In this document: one piece after another, positions 1 to 8,977 of the stretch | Position numbering within the stretch: position 1 is the stretch's first letter | Layout of the letters: each line of letters opens with the position of its first letter | Assembly: GCF_000685075.1 (NCBI RefSeq) | Contig: NZ_BAYD01000080.1 | Location: forward strand, 1-46,856 | Length of the DNA stretch: 46,856 nucleotides | Direction of reading: 5' to 3' | Source: Paraburkholderia oxyphila NBRC 105797 | GTDB lineage: Bacteria > Pseudomonadota > Gammaproteobacteria > Burkholderiales > Burkholderiaceae | Position numbers and translations under genes: made by a program | Notes under the pieces: generated by a model | Database searches by the model: none | What the model saw: the letters and a program-made list of their open reading frames with translations, nothing else | What the model was told of the DNA's origin: nothing

Positions 1-440
1 GCCGACGCCACCACGGCCGGCCCGCCTGCCGATGGCTTCGCGCCACCGGGCGCGCTCGCCGGCACCGGCGCGGCGGTGCCGCGCGCGAGCCCCTGCTCGA
101 CCGCCTTCAGAAGCTTTTGCAGCGCGATCGGTTTTTCAAGGAAGTTGAGCGCGCCGATCTTGGTCGCCTCGACGGCCGTGTCGATGGTCGCATGCCCCGA
201 CATCATGATGACCGGCATCGTCAGTTCGCCCTGCGCGGCCCATTCCTTGAGCAGCGTGACGCCATCGGTGTCCGGCATCCAGATATCGAGCAGCACCAGG
301 TCCGGCACCTGACGCTGACGGAACGCGCGCGCCTCCTGCGCGTCCTCCGCGAGCTCCACGACGTGTCCTTCGTCGCTGAGGATCTCCGAGAGCAATTCCC
401 GGATGCCCATTTCATCGTCTACCACCAGGATGGTTGCCAT
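1..440 (-). CDS. NtrX-like response regulator, N-terminal part (runs off the left edge)
   Basis: The frame begins with ATG at 440 and stays open to the window edge, giving about 146 codons. It reads MATILVVDDEMGIRELLSEI and continues as a CheY-like receiver domain: acidic pocket VDDE, phospho-acceptor Asp in LVLLDIWMPDTDG, Thr/Ser in IMMSGHAT and Lys in FLEKPI. The receiver ends near residue 120 and a Pro/Ala/Gly-rich linker follows. Its ATG directly abuts the TAA of the upstream histidine kinase with no intervening base, so the two are translationally coupled and form a two-component pair. NtrX-type regulators normally carry a sigma-54 AAA+ domain and a Fis-type HTH after the linker. That part is outside the window, so a shorter receiver-only or other output form cannot be excluded. 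Confidence 0.85.
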   Translation of the reverse strand, partial: MATILVVDDEMGIRELLSEILSDEGHVVELAEDAQEARAFRQRQVPDLVLLDIWMPDTDGVTLLKEWAAQGELTMPVIMMSGHATIDTAVEATKIGALNFLEKPIALQKLLKAVEQGLARGTAAPVPASAPGGAKPSAGGPAVVAS

Positions 441-2876
441 TTACGCTGCCCTTGTCTGCACTGTTGCTTTTGATCCTTGCTCCGTTGCCGCGCGTCCCGC
501 CGAGCCATGACCGCGCGTGGCGGCGGTGGCGTTCGGGCTGGTGTCGTCCGCCAGCTGGAGAAAGAGAATCGAGATCTGCGCACCTTCGATCACATCGCCC
601 GCTTTCATGCGATTGCGAATGTCGATGCGCGCGCCGTGCTCGTCGATGATCTTCTTGACCATCGCAAGCCCGAGTCCTGTTCCTTTGGCCTTGGTCGTCA
701 CGTAGGGTTCGAACGCGCGCGTGAGAATGCGCGCCGGGAACCCGGACCCGTTGTCCGACACCGTGAGACGCACCGCCACACGTGTGTGGCCGTCCGCGTC
801 CGGATCGCCGTATTCTACGGCCCGCGTCTCCAGCGTTACGCGTGGCGTCTGAACGTCGGCCACCGCGTCCTGCGCATTCTGCAAGAGGTTGTGAATGACC
901 TGGCGCAGTTGCGTCGCGTCGCCACGGATGATCGGCAGCGCGGAGAGTTCGACCTTGATCGCGCTCTTGCCTTCCTCCGCGCCATAGAGCGTGAGCACCT
1001 CGCTCACGAGATCGTTCAGCTGCAGGCTCGCGAGCACCGCCGGCGGCGTGCGCGCGTAGTCGCGGAAATTGTCGACCATCTGCTTCATCGCCGCGACCTG
1101 ATTGACGATGGTGGTCGCGCCGCGCTTGAGCACTTCGGCGTCCGAGGGCGCGAGCTTGTCGGTGAGCTTCATCTGCAGGCGCTCAGCGGAAAGCTGAATC
1201 GGCGTGAGCGGGTTCTTGATCTCGTGCGCGAGACGCCGCGCGACTTCGCCCCACGCGACCGAGCGCTGCGCCGAGATCACGTCGGAGATGTCGTCGAACA
1301 CGACCACGTAGCCCGAGGTCTGCATGTCGCCGGCGTCGCGGCCCGTGTCGGAGACGAGGCGCGCGCCGCGCACGAGCAGCGTGAGCGGGTCGGTCTCGCC
1401 CGCCACCGGCACCGAGAACTGCTGCTGCCAGTGGCCATGGTCCACCTCGCCGCTGTCGCGGTCCGTGCGCGAGGCCTCCTGGTCGGCGAACGCCTTGCGC
1501 ACCATCGCCGCGAAATCGCCGAGCGCCGTCACGTGATCGATCGGCAGGCCGAGCTGCGTCTGGAACGGGTGGCGGAAGATGCGTTCGGCGCCCGGGTTGG
1601 CCGTCGTCAGCCGGAACTGGCGATCGAACACGAACACGCCGGCCGTGAGGTTCGCGAGAATGCTCTCGAGATACGCCTTCGAATGCTCGAGCGCGACGCG
1701 GTTCTTCTCCACGGCCTGGCGCGCTTCGGAGAGCTGGCGCGTCATCGCGTTGAACGACTGCGTGAGGAAGCCCAGCTCGTCGCGCGACTTGATCTCTCGC
1801 TTGGGCGTGTAGTCGCCCTCGGTCACTTCCTTCGTGCCCTGCGCGAGCAGGAACAAGGGCCTCGCCAACTGGTTGCCGAGCGCGAGCGCCAGCATCATCG
1901 CGACGAAGGTCGCGAGGAACAGCGCGAGCGTGAGCGTGCCGATGTACATCTTGCGCAAGCCCGTGCGGCCCAGCGCTTTCTCCTGATACTCGCGGTAGGC
2001 GCGCTGCACGGCGTCGGCGTTGCGCGCGAGCGCGGCCGGCACCGGCTGCTCCAGTTGCAGGAAGCGTTCGACGGGCTGCAGGTCGGTTGTGTTCGCATCG
2101 GGAATGCGCGTGACGACGCGCAGGCGCAGCGCCCCCTTCGGGCCATGCAGATGCGGGTCGCCGTCCACTTCGCCTTCGATCGCCGCGTAGCCGCGCCCGC
2201 GCGCCTGATCGATCATCAGCGGCGTGGGCAGATCGGCCGGCATCAGCAAGGAGAAGTTGCTCGACGCCTGCGCGACCACGTGCATGTCCGGCGCCGCGCC
2301 CGACATGCTGCGCACCGGCTCGACGATGGTGGCGTCCTGCACACCGAACTGGTCGCGCGCGCGCAAGAGCGTGAGCGTGGTGCCCGCGGCCTCGCCGTTT
2401 GCGATCTGCTCGGCCATCAGGCGGGCCTTGGTCTGCAGGTCGGAGAGCGAGGCGTCGAGCATGCCGCGCCCGAGATTCAGACCCGCCGTGAGCGCGGTTT
2501 CGACGTTCACGTCGAACCACGACTCGATCGAGCGCGAGACGAACTGATACGAGACGATGTAGATGATGCCGCCCGGCACCACGCCCACGAGCGCGAAGAA
2601 GAACGCGAGCTTGGCCAGCAAGCGTGTGCCGAACTTGCCGCGCCGCAAGCGCACGGCGATCACGATCACGAGCGCCGTCACCACCGAAAGGAAGATCAGC
2701 GCGACAACGATGTTGGCCGCATAGAGCCAGCCGTAGTAGCGGTCGAAGAACTCGGTATTCGCGCTCGCGGCGGCCAGCAGCACGAGCAGCAGCGTCGCGG
2801 TGAAGGCGACGGTGGAAACGAGCAGCCTGACGACGACGCTGCTGACGCTGGTGGCGCGGCGCACTTTATTTAGCAC
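441..2876 (-). CDS. ntrY: NtrY-like membrane sensor histidine kinase
   Basis: This 811-residue protein autophosphorylates in response to an unknown signal, probably nitrogen- or redox-related, and passes phosphate to the receiver encoded immediately downstream. Three hydrophobic segments lie in the first ~120 residues. A periplasmic stretch and another membrane segment near residues 310-335 follow, then a HAMP linker (LARPLFLLAQGTKEVTEGD), a PAS domain (VFVFDRQFRLTTANPGAERI), a HisKA domain with the phospho-acceptor His near residue 551 in LAHEIKNPLTPIQLSAERLQ, and a HATPase_c domain with DNGSGFP and GTGLGLAMVKKI. The HEIKNPLTPIQLSAERL block is typical of NtrY kinases. The start overlaps the 3' end of the DUF4390 gene by 11 bases, and the stop touches the next gene. 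The operon order is rsmB, DUF4390, kinase, regulator. Confidence 0.88.
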   Translation of the reverse strand: MLNKVRRATSVSSVVVRLLVSTVAFTATLLLVLLAAASANTEFFDRYYGWLYAANIVVALIFLSVVTALVIVIAVRLRRGKFGTRLLAKLAFFFALVGVVPGGIIYIVSYQFVSRSIESWFDVNVETALTAGLNLGRGMLDASLSDLQTKARLMAEQIANGEAAGTTLTLLRARDQFGVQDATIVEPVRSMSGAAPDMHVVAQASSNFSLLMPADLPTPLMIDQARGRGYAAIEGEVDGDPHLHGPKGALRLRVVTRIPDANTTDLQPVERFLQLEQPVPAALARNADAVQRAYREYQEKALGRTGLRKMYIGTLTLALFLATFVAMMLALALGNQLARPLFLLAQGTKEVTEGDYTPKREIKSRDELGFLTQSFNAMTRQLSEARQAVEKNRVALEHSKAYLESILANLTAGVFVFDRQFRLTTANPGAERIFRHPFQTQLGLPIDHVTALGDFAAMVRKAFADQEASRTDRDSGEVDHGHWQQQFSVPVAGETDPLTLLVRGARLVSDTGRDAGDMQTSGYVVVFDDISDVISAQRSVAWGEVARRLAHEIKNPLTPIQLSAERLQMKLTDKLAPSDAEVLKRGATTIVNQVAAMKQMVDNFRDYARTPPAVLASLQLNDLVSEVLTLYGAEEGKSAIKVELSALPIIRGDATQLRQVIHNLLQNAQDAVADVQTPRVTLETRAVEYGDPDADGHTRVAVRLTVSDNGSGFPARILTRAFEPYVTTKAKGTGLGLAMVKKIIDEHGARIDIRNRMKAGDVIEGAQISILFLQLADDTSPNATAATRGHGSAGRAATEQGSKATVQTRAA

Positions 2877-3456
2877 GTTCGGTCACCGTGAAGTTAAAGC
2901 GCTTCCAGTCGGAAGCGAGGTTCCAGTCGCGGTTGTTGACCGCATCGATCTGGAAGGGCTTGGGCATGAGCGCGACGTCGAGCTGCATGCGCACGGACGC
3001 CGTATAGGTCTCGCCCGGATGCACCTGCTTGCCATCGATCACGTGCCACGACGTGACGTGCTTGATGACCGCGAGCGCATCCGCGAGCGTCGTGAAGCCG
3101 AGCTGCAGCCCGCCGCTCGACACGCGGTACTCGCGCGTGAGCGGCTGGAACGAGAGGCGAATGCTTTGCGAGACGCTCACAGGCTGCTCGTCGAACCAGT
3201 ACCAGCGCGGGCGCGTGAGCTCGAAGTCGGTGGTGAAGTAGAGCGGAATGCCCTTGTTGACCGCGTCTTCCAGGCTGCTGTTCAGGTCGAAGTCGAAGCG
3301 GGCGTCGAGGCTCCAGCCCGAGCCGTCCGCCTGCAGCGAGGCCCGCTGCACCGAGATCGAATCGGCGCGCGCCGGCGTGACGGCCATGAAGCCGAAAGCC
3401 AGCGCGATCCAGATCAGGACCGCGAAGCGTAGCGGGAAGAAGCGTTTAATGGTCAC
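2866..3456 (-). CDS. DUF4390 exported protein
   Basis: The 196-residue product has an N-terminal signal-like segment (FFPLRFAVLIWIALAFGFMA, then TPARADS as a likely signal-peptidase site), so it is probably periplasmic or anchored. The rest is a beta-rich domain (WSLDARFDFDLNSSLEDAV, RPRWYWFDEQP) that I recognise as DUF4390, a family of unknown function found between rsmB and ntrY in betaproteobacteria. It starts with GTG, whose last bases form the TGA of rsmB (GTGA overlap at 3453-3456), and overlaps the kinase by 11 bases. The position suggests a role linked to the two-component system, perhaps in sensing at the envelope. That link is inferred only from operon structure. Confidence 0.85.
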   Translation of the reverse strand: MTIKRFFPLRFAVLIWIALAFGFMAVTPARADSISVQRASLQADGSGWSLDARFDFDLNSSLEDAVNKGIPLYFTTDFELTRPRWYWFDEQPVSVSQSIRLSFQPLTREYRVSSGGLQLGFTTLADALAVIKHVTSWHVIDGKQVHPGETYTASVRMQLDVALMPKPFQIDAVNNRDWNLASDWKRFNFTVTERAK

Positions 3457-5039
3457 CGTTTCTGAAAGCGCGCGTAGAAGAAGCCGTCGTGATCTGCGGT
3501 GCGATCGGGAACGGGGCGGGCGTCGTGCTGCACATCGGCATCCGGCCGTGCCACGCTGGCTGCGCCGTAGTCAGGCCCCCCGGCCGGCGCGCCGTCGGCC
3601 GCGGGCAACAGTTGCCCCGGCGCGTCCAATCGTACCGCATCCGCGTGGGTGCTTTCAAACCAGCTCGCCTGCGCCTCGCCTTCTTCGGGGAAGATCGAGC
3701 ACGTCACGTAAAGCAGCTCGCCGCCCGGCTTGACGAGCGCCCACAACGCATCGACGATGCGGCGCTGTTCCTGCACCAGGGCCTCGATATCGCTTTGACG
3801 GCGCAGCCAGCGAATGTCGGGATGACGGCGCACGATACCCGAGGCCGAGCACGGCACGTCCGCGAGAATGCGGTCGAACAGCTCGCCTTCGAACCAGCTC
3901 GCGGGCGCGCCCGCGTCGCCGATCACGACGCGCGCATGCCACGCGGGATGCTGCGCATCGTCCTCCGCTTGATCGGCCGAAAAGCCGAGACGCTCGAAGT
4001 TCTCGCCGATGCGCGCTGCGCGCGTGGCATCGCTTTCCAGCGCGATCAGGTCGATGTCGGCGAGTTCGAGCAGATGGCCGCTCTTGCCGCCGGGCGCCGC
4101 GCATGCGTCGAGCACGCGCATGCCGTCGCGCACGTCCATGATTTGCGCCGCGATTTGCGCGCCCGCGTCCTGCACCGAGACGTCGCCGGCCATGAAGCCC
4201 GGAATGCGATCGACGGGCAGCGGCGCGGCGAGCCGCACGGCGTGCTCGCCGATCGGCGTCGCGGCGATATTTTCCTCGCCCAAGCGCTGCAGATAGTCGG
4301 CGACGCTCGTGCGGCGCGCGTTCACGCGCAGCGTGAGCGGCCCCTGGGTGTTGCCCGCTTCGAGAATCGCCTGCCAGCGATCGGGCCACGCGCGGCGAAC
4401 CGCGTCGATCCACCATTGCGGATAGTTCCAGCGCGCGACTTCATTGGCCTGCGCCGCGGCGAGCGCACTCTCGCGCTCGCGCAGGAAGCCGCGCAGCACC
4501 GCATTCACGAGGCCCTTCGCGAAGGCCACGTCGCGGCGCGCACCGATCGCGCGCACGGCCTGGTCGACGACGGTAAACGGCGTGTAGGCGGCGTGCGCCT
4601 CGTCGTCGACGAGCAGCGCCAGCGCGCACGCGAGCAGGTTCGTCACAGGCGGCGGCGGGGCCTTGCTCACGCGCTGCTTGATCAGCCAGTCCACGGTGCC
4701 GAGGCGCCGCATCGTGCGATACGCGATGTCCTGCACGGCGCCGCGCGCCGTTGCCGCCATATCGTGCGGGAGCGCGGCGAAAGCACTCGTGAGCGCCGCC
4801 GGCAGCGCCGCGCCCGCGCGCACCGCGCCCACGGCATGCGCCGCCTGGTCGAGCGCGAAGCCGAGCGAGTCGGGGGCCAGATGGACGGCCTGGCGTTGCG
4901 CGCTCTGATGCTGCCCGGTCTGACGCGGCCCAGCCGGCCCACTCCGGCGCGCCGCCGATGCGGGTTGCCCGGCACGCCTGGTGCGAGGCTGACCGGAAGA
5001 GGATGCGCCGGACGGGCGGCGGGAGGAGCTCGATGTCAT
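3453..5039 (-). CDS. rsmB: 16S rRNA (cytosine-967-C5)-methyltransferase RsmB
   Basis: RsmB methylates C967 of 16S rRNA using S-adenosylmethionine. The 528-residue product has an N-terminal NusB-like RNA-binding domain (roughly residues 85-235) and a C-terminal Rossmann methyltransferase domain. The SAM-binding motif is DACAAPGGKSGHLLEL. The DVPCSASGIVRRHPDIRW motif and the catalytic Cys of VTCSIFPEEGE are both present. The first ~80 residues are a low-complexity Ser/Arg/Gln/Ala-rich extension that conserved homologues do not need. I chose the ATG at 5039 (MTSSSSRRPS). The frame is open further upstream to 5171, but that part has no conserved character. The Shine-Dalgarno signal is weak, so the start is uncertain. 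The stop overlaps the DUF4390 start by four bases. Confidence 0.93.
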   Translation of the reverse strand: MTSSSSRRPSGASSSGQPRTRRAGQPASAARRSGPAGPRQTGQHQSAQRQAVHLAPDSLGFALDQAAHAVGAVRAGAALPAALTSAFAALPHDMAATARGAVQDIAYRTMRRLGTVDWLIKQRVSKAPPPPVTNLLACALALLVDDEAHAAYTPFTVVDQAVRAIGARRDVAFAKGLVNAVLRGFLRERESALAAAQANEVARWNYPQWWIDAVRRAWPDRWQAILEAGNTQGPLTLRVNARRTSVADYLQRLGEENIAATPIGEHAVRLAAPLPVDRIPGFMAGDVSVQDAGAQIAAQIMDVRDGMRVLDACAAPGGKSGHLLELADIDLIALESDATRAARIGENFERLGFSADQAEDDAQHPAWHARVVIGDAGAPASWFEGELFDRILADVPCSASGIVRRHPDIRWLRRQSDIEALVQEQRRIVDALWALVKPGGELLYVTCSIFPEEGEAQASWFESTHADAVRLDAPGQLLPAADGAPAGGPDYGAASVARPDADVQHDARPVPDRTADHDGFFYARFQKR

Positions 5040-5216
5040 GGAAAAACCGGAAGCAGGCCGCGGCAAGGCGCGGCGTATCGTACGAACGCGCGTACAAAAA
5101 CGGATGCAAAAGCAAGCCACTAGCGAGCCATTGTAGCGTGGCGTGGGCGCAACGCCGCTCGCCCGGCTCAATCGACGCGCGCTGACGGCACCTGCATCTC
5201 ACCTGCATCGCGCCAA

Positions 5217-5247
5217 TAAAAAAGGGCAAACCCGCAGGTCTGCCCTT
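5217..5247 (-). terminator. Rho-independent terminator after htpX
   Basis: On the minus strand the arms AAGGGCA and TGCCCTT close a loop, and the stem is followed by TTTTTTATTGG. It lies 20-50 bases beyond the htpX stop, so it ends the htpX transcript before rsmB. Confidence 0.8.
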
Positions 5248-5267
5248 CGCATGCGTGCCGCGCTGCT

Positions 5268-6125
5268 TCAGTCGAAGCGGCCGGTGCGCGCCATCTCCAT
5301 GAGCCGCGCGATGCGCTCTTCGGTGGCCGGGTGCGTCGAGAAGAGGTTCGCAATCCCGCCGCCCGAGAGCGGATTCATGATCATCATCTGCGCCGTGGCC
5401 GGATGCTGCTCGGCGGCCGGGAACGGAATGCCCTGCGCGTAGCGATGAATCTTGTCGAGCGCCGAAGCCAGTGCCTGCGGATCGCCCGAAATCTGCGCGC
5501 CGCCGCGATCGGCCTCGAACTCACGCGCACGCGAGATGGCCATCTGGATCAGCGCGCCGGCGATCGGCGCGAGCAGCGCCACGGCAATGCTGGCGATGGG
5601 GTTCGACGGGCGGCCGTTCTCGTCGCGGCCGCCGAAGAACATCGCGAAATTGGCGAGCGCCGAGATCGCGCCGGCCATGGTGGCCGAGATCGTCGAAATG
5701 AGGATATCGCGGTGCTTCACGTGCGCGAGCTCGTGGGCCATCACGCCGCGCATCTCGCGCTCGGAGAGCACGCGCAGGATGCCCGTGGTGGCCGCCACCG
5801 CCGCGTGCTCGGGATTGCGGCCCGTGGCGAACGCGTTGGGCGCGTCTTCGTTGATCAGGTAGACACGCGGCATCGGAATGTTCGCGCGCGTGGCCAGCTC
5901 GCGGACCATGCGGTAGAACTGCGGCGCCGTGGTCTCGTCCACTTCCTGCGCGTTGTACATGCGCAGGACCATCTTGTCCGAGAACCAGTACGAGAAGAAG
6001 TTCATGGCGATCGCAAACATCAGCGCCAGCATCATGCCGCGATGCCCGCCGATCATGCCGCCAATCACGATGAAAAGGGCCGTAATCGCGGCCATCAACA
6101 TCGCGGTCTTGACCCAGTTGAACAT
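5268..6125 (-). CDS. htpX: HtpX inner-membrane zinc metalloprotease (M48)
   Basis: HtpX is a membrane endoprotease that degrades misfolded membrane proteins, typically under envelope or heat stress. The 285-residue product has two N-terminal membrane segments (residues ~5-25 and ~30-50). The zinc motif HELAH is at residues 131-135, the third ligand region REFEADRGGA lies near residue 210, and there are two further hydrophobic stretches around 150-200. I chose the ATG at 6125 (MFNWVKTAML) over one seven codons upstream because GGAG lies eight bases before it and MFNW is the conserved start. It is followed by its own terminator. Confidence 0.95.
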   Translation of the reverse strand: MFNWVKTAMLMAAITALFIVIGGMIGGHRGMMLALMFAIAMNFFSYWFSDKMVLRMYNAQEVDETTAPQFYRMVRELATRANIPMPRVYLINEDAPNAFATGRNPEHAAVAATTGILRVLSEREMRGVMAHELAHVKHRDILISTISATMAGAISALANFAMFFGGRDENGRPSNPIASIAVALLAPIAGALIQMAISRAREFEADRGGAQISGDPQALASALDKIHRYAQGIPFPAAEQHPATAQMMIMNPLSGGGIANLFSTHPATEERIARLMEMARTGRFD

Positions 6126-6260
6126 GTGCTGTGCTCCTTCACCCATCAGGGATCAAATCGTTGAACGCCCGCCACGGGCCCCGGCCATCATTGAGCCGGT
6201 GGCGCGGCGAGCGCATTGTAAGCGATTTGTTAGATATGGGCGGATCTGAAAAATTCAATC

Positions 6261-6914
6261 TCAGCGCGTGGCGGTGGCCAGCCTGACGCCAAGGCCGACG
6301 AACGCCGAGCCCACCGTGCGGTCGAGCCATTTCTTGATGCCCGGCTTGCCGGAGAAGCGCTGCGTCACGCTCCCTGCGATCCACGCGACGAAGCTGTTCC
6401 AGATCGTGCTCATGACGACGAACACGACACCGAGCGCGAGAAACGCGAGCACCTTGTGCGGGCTCGTCACGCTCACGAACTGCGGGAAGAACGACACGAA
6501 GAACAGCACGACTTTCGGGTTGAGCACGTTGGTCCAGAAACCCGAGAGGAAGAGCTGGCGCAGCGGGCGCGGTGCGCTGGCGCGCGCAGCGGATTCCGCC
6601 GTGTCGGCTGGGCTGGCCGGGGCTTGTTGTTTCGCGAAGATCAGACGCACGCCGAGATACACGAGGTAGCACGCGCCCACGAGCTTGATGACCGTGAACG
6701 CCGTGGCCGAGGCCGCGAGCAGCGCGGTCAGCCCGAACGCGCAGGCCAGCGCGTGCACACAGCAGCCCGCGGAAATGCCCAGCGCCGACACGAGCCCGGC
6801 GCTGCGGCCTTGCGCGACGCTGCGGCCGACGATATAGGCCGTATCGGGGCCCGGCGTGACGTTCAGGAGAAAGACCGCGACGAGAAAGAAGCCGAAATGA
6901 GTGATGCCAAGCAT
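6261..6914 (-). CDS. LysE/RhtB-family amino-acid exporter
   Basis: This 217-residue protein has five to six predicted membrane helices. The N-terminal LNVTPGPDTAYIVGRS is the family signature, and GSAFVGLGVRLATA closes the C-terminus. It should export an amino acid or derivative such as homoserine, threonine or a basic amino acid; the substrate cannot be read from sequence. GGGAA lies four bases before the ATG. It stands between fmt and htpX with gaps of about 160 and 135 bases, so it may have its own promoter. A second family member is encoded at 43816-44442. Confidence 0.88.
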   Translation of the reverse strand: MLGITHFGFFLVAVFLLNVTPGPDTAYIVGRSVAQGRSAGLVSALGISAGCCVHALACAFGLTALLAASATAFTVIKLVGACYLVYLGVRLIFAKQQAPASPADTAESAARASAPRPLRQLFLSGFWTNVLNPKVVLFFVSFFPQFVSVTSPHKVLAFLALGVVFVVMSTIWNSFVAWIAGSVTQRFSGKPGIKKWLDRTVGSAFVGLGVRLATATR

Positions 6915-7074
6915 GACGTTCCCTGCAAAAGCGACTCGGAAAGAGGGATCGAGCCGCCCTGTGCAGCCGCCTCGCCGAATCCCTCAAATTCTAACGCGCG
7001 CAGCGGTGCGTGCGTTGCCTCGCCGCGAGGCCGGATGCTCGACAGGCGGGGCCAGGAATCGCCTGGTGTCGTGC

Positions 7075-8073
7075 TTACGCTGCGCCGCCGTCGGTCGGGG
7101 TGAAGCGCTGGCCGGCCGTGAGCGGCATCCCAGCGAGGAATTCGCGCGCCGGCAGGCGCTTGCCGCCAGGCTTCTGCAGTTGTGTCACGCGCAAGGCGCC
7201 CTCGCCGCACGCCACCACGACGCCCGCGGGCGAAACGTCGAGAATCTGGCCCGGCGCGGCGCCAGCGGGCACGTTCACGCCATCGGCCGGTTCGGCGGAC
7301 CACAGCTTGAGCAGCGCGCCGTCCAGTGTGGCCGCGCCACCCGGGAACGGATCGAACGCCCGAACCTGCCGTGCGAGCGCCACAGCGGAACGGCGGAAGT
7401 CGAGCGCGGCCTCCTGCTTGCCGATCTTCTCGGCATAGGTGACGCCGTCGGCGGGCTGCGGCGTGACAGGCAGCGCGCCATCGCGCTCCAGCTGGATCAG
7501 CCCCTCCACCACGAGCTGGGCGCCCAGTGCCGCGAGGCGGTCGTGCAGCGTCGCCGTCGTGTCCGTCGACGCGATGGGCGTGCGCACTTCCGAGATCATT
7601 GGACCGGTGTCGAGGCCCGCGTCCATCTGCATGAGCGTGATGCCGGTCTCGGCATCGCCGGCCTCGATCGCCCGGTGGATGGGCGCCGCGCCGCGCCAGC
7701 GCGGCAAGATCGACCCGTGGATGTTGATACAGCCGCGCGGCGGGATGTCGAGCACTTCCTGCGGAAGGATCAGGCCGTAGGCGGCGACCACCATCACGTC
7801 GTGCGGCGTCGCACGCAGCAAGTCCAGCGCCGCGGCGGCCTCCTCCGGGTATTTGCCCGCGCGCCGCAGCGAGGGCGGCTGCGCCACGGCAATGCCATGC
7901 TCCTGCGCGTAGCGCTTGACCGGGCTCGCCTGGAGCTTCATCCCGCGTCCGGCGGGACGGTCGGGCTGGGTCAGCACGAGCGGCACGGCAAACCCCGCCT
8001 CGTGGATCGCGGCGAGCGCCGCAGCGGCGAATTCCGGCGTACCGGCAAAAATCACGCGAAGAGAATGGCTCAT
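7075..8073 (-). CDS. fmt: Methionyl-tRNA formyltransferase
   Basis: Fmt transfers a formyl group from 10-formyltetrahydrofolate to initiator Met-tRNA. The 332-residue product starts SHSLRVIFAGTPEFAAAALA, has the folate-binding motif SILPRWRGAAPIHRAIEAGD with the catalytic Asn/His/Asp region nearby (GCINIHGS, ITLMQMDAGLDTGP), and ends in the C-terminal oligonucleotide-binding domain. It lies 51 bases downstream of def on the same strand. This is the classic def-fmt pair, which couples addition and removal of the formyl group. Confidence 0.97.
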   Translation of the reverse strand: MSHSLRVIFAGTPEFAAAALAAIHEAGFAVPLVLTQPDRPAGRGMKLQASPVKRYAQEHGIAVAQPPSLRRAGKYPEEAAAALDLLRATPHDVMVVAAYGLILPQEVLDIPPRGCINIHGSILPRWRGAAPIHRAIEAGDAETGITLMQMDAGLDTGPMISEVRTPIASTDTTATLHDRLAALGAQLVVEGLIQLERDGALPVTPQPADGVTYAEKIGKQEAALDFRRSAVALARQVRAFDPFPGGAATLDGALLKLWSAEPADGVNVPAGAAPGQILDVSPAGVVVACGEGALRVTQLQKPGGKRLPAREFLAGMPLTAGQRFTPTDGGAA

Positions 8074-8124
8074 GGGCGCTAGAAGATCGGCAAGTGAAGA
8101 AGGAAGCGGCGCAGCACGCGAGCG

Positions 8125-8628
8125 TTACATCGCGTGCTCGAGCTTCTTCATCTTGCTCTTGATGCGCGTCTGCTTGAGCGGCGAGAGGTACTCGACGAAC
8201 ACCTTGCCCATCAGGTGATCCATCTCGTGCTGGATGCAGACGGCGAGCAGCCCTTCGCAGTCCACCTCGTAAGTCTCGCCTTTCTCGTTGAGCGCCCGCA
8301 CGCGGACCTTCTCGGCGCGCTCGACGTTGTCGTAGATGCCCGGCACCGAGAGGCAGCCCTCTTCGTGCACTTCCCGTTCATTGCTCGCCCAGACGATTTC
8401 CGGGTTGATGAACACGCGCAGTTCGTCGTGCGCGTCGGAAACGTCGATCACGACGACACGCTCGTGCACGTCGATCTGGGTGGCGGCAAGACCCACGCCG
8501 GGTGCCGCGTACATGGTCTCGGCCATGTCGGCGACGAGCTTGCGGATGCGGTCGTTGACCACCTCGACGGGCTTGGCGACCTTGTGCAGGCGCTTGTCCG
8601 GGTAATGAAGAATGTTCAGTAGAGCCAT
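8125..8628 (-). CDS. def: Peptide deformylase
   Basis: Def removes the N-formyl group from nascent proteins in the cytoplasm. The 167-residue product carries all three family motifs: GVGLAATQ (residues 44-51), EGCLS with the metal-binding Cys92, and QHEMDHL with His134, Glu135 and His138. AGGAA lies upstream of the ATG at a usual distance. It is transcribed ahead of fmt and diverges from dprA. Confidence 0.97.
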   Translation of the reverse strand: MALLNILHYPDKRLHKVAKPVEVVNDRIRKLVADMAETMYAAPGVGLAATQIDVHERVVVIDVSDAHDELRVFINPEIVWASNEREVHEEGCLSVPGIYDNVERAEKVRVRALNEKGETYEVDCEGLLAVCIQHEMDHLMGKVFVEYLSPLKQTRIKSKMKKLEHAM

Positions 8629-8977
8629 GGTTTGTCAGGTTCCTGGTTGGGCGCCGCGGACCGCGCGACAAAGGCAGCAAGCGCGGCAAGCGCGCGAACT
8701 GGCCGTTCGGCCAACTGGTGCGCCCCTTGCGGAATACAGAAGATAGTCGGACAGATACGAACGAAATGACCGGAATCAACACGCCGCCGGCGCCGGCCTC
8801 GCAAGCACTGCTCGCGCCCGTTCTGCCACTGCGCGAACGGAATCGGCACGAAATCCCGCAATAGGCGCGACGCCCGCAGCACGCCGTGACGATGCGTCAC
8901 AGCGCCGCAAATGAATTTCGGATGGTGAAAATTTTAACACGACGGGCCACCGTTCGCCCGTCGACGGAGAATCGCCG
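8629..8977. other. Divergent def / dprA intergenic region
   Basis: This 349-base gap separates the two divergent starts. I see no RNA gene and no convincing small reading frame. It is GC-rich except for an AT-rich patch at about 8908-8940 (GAAAATTTTAAC), which probably carries a promoter. Confidence 0.5.
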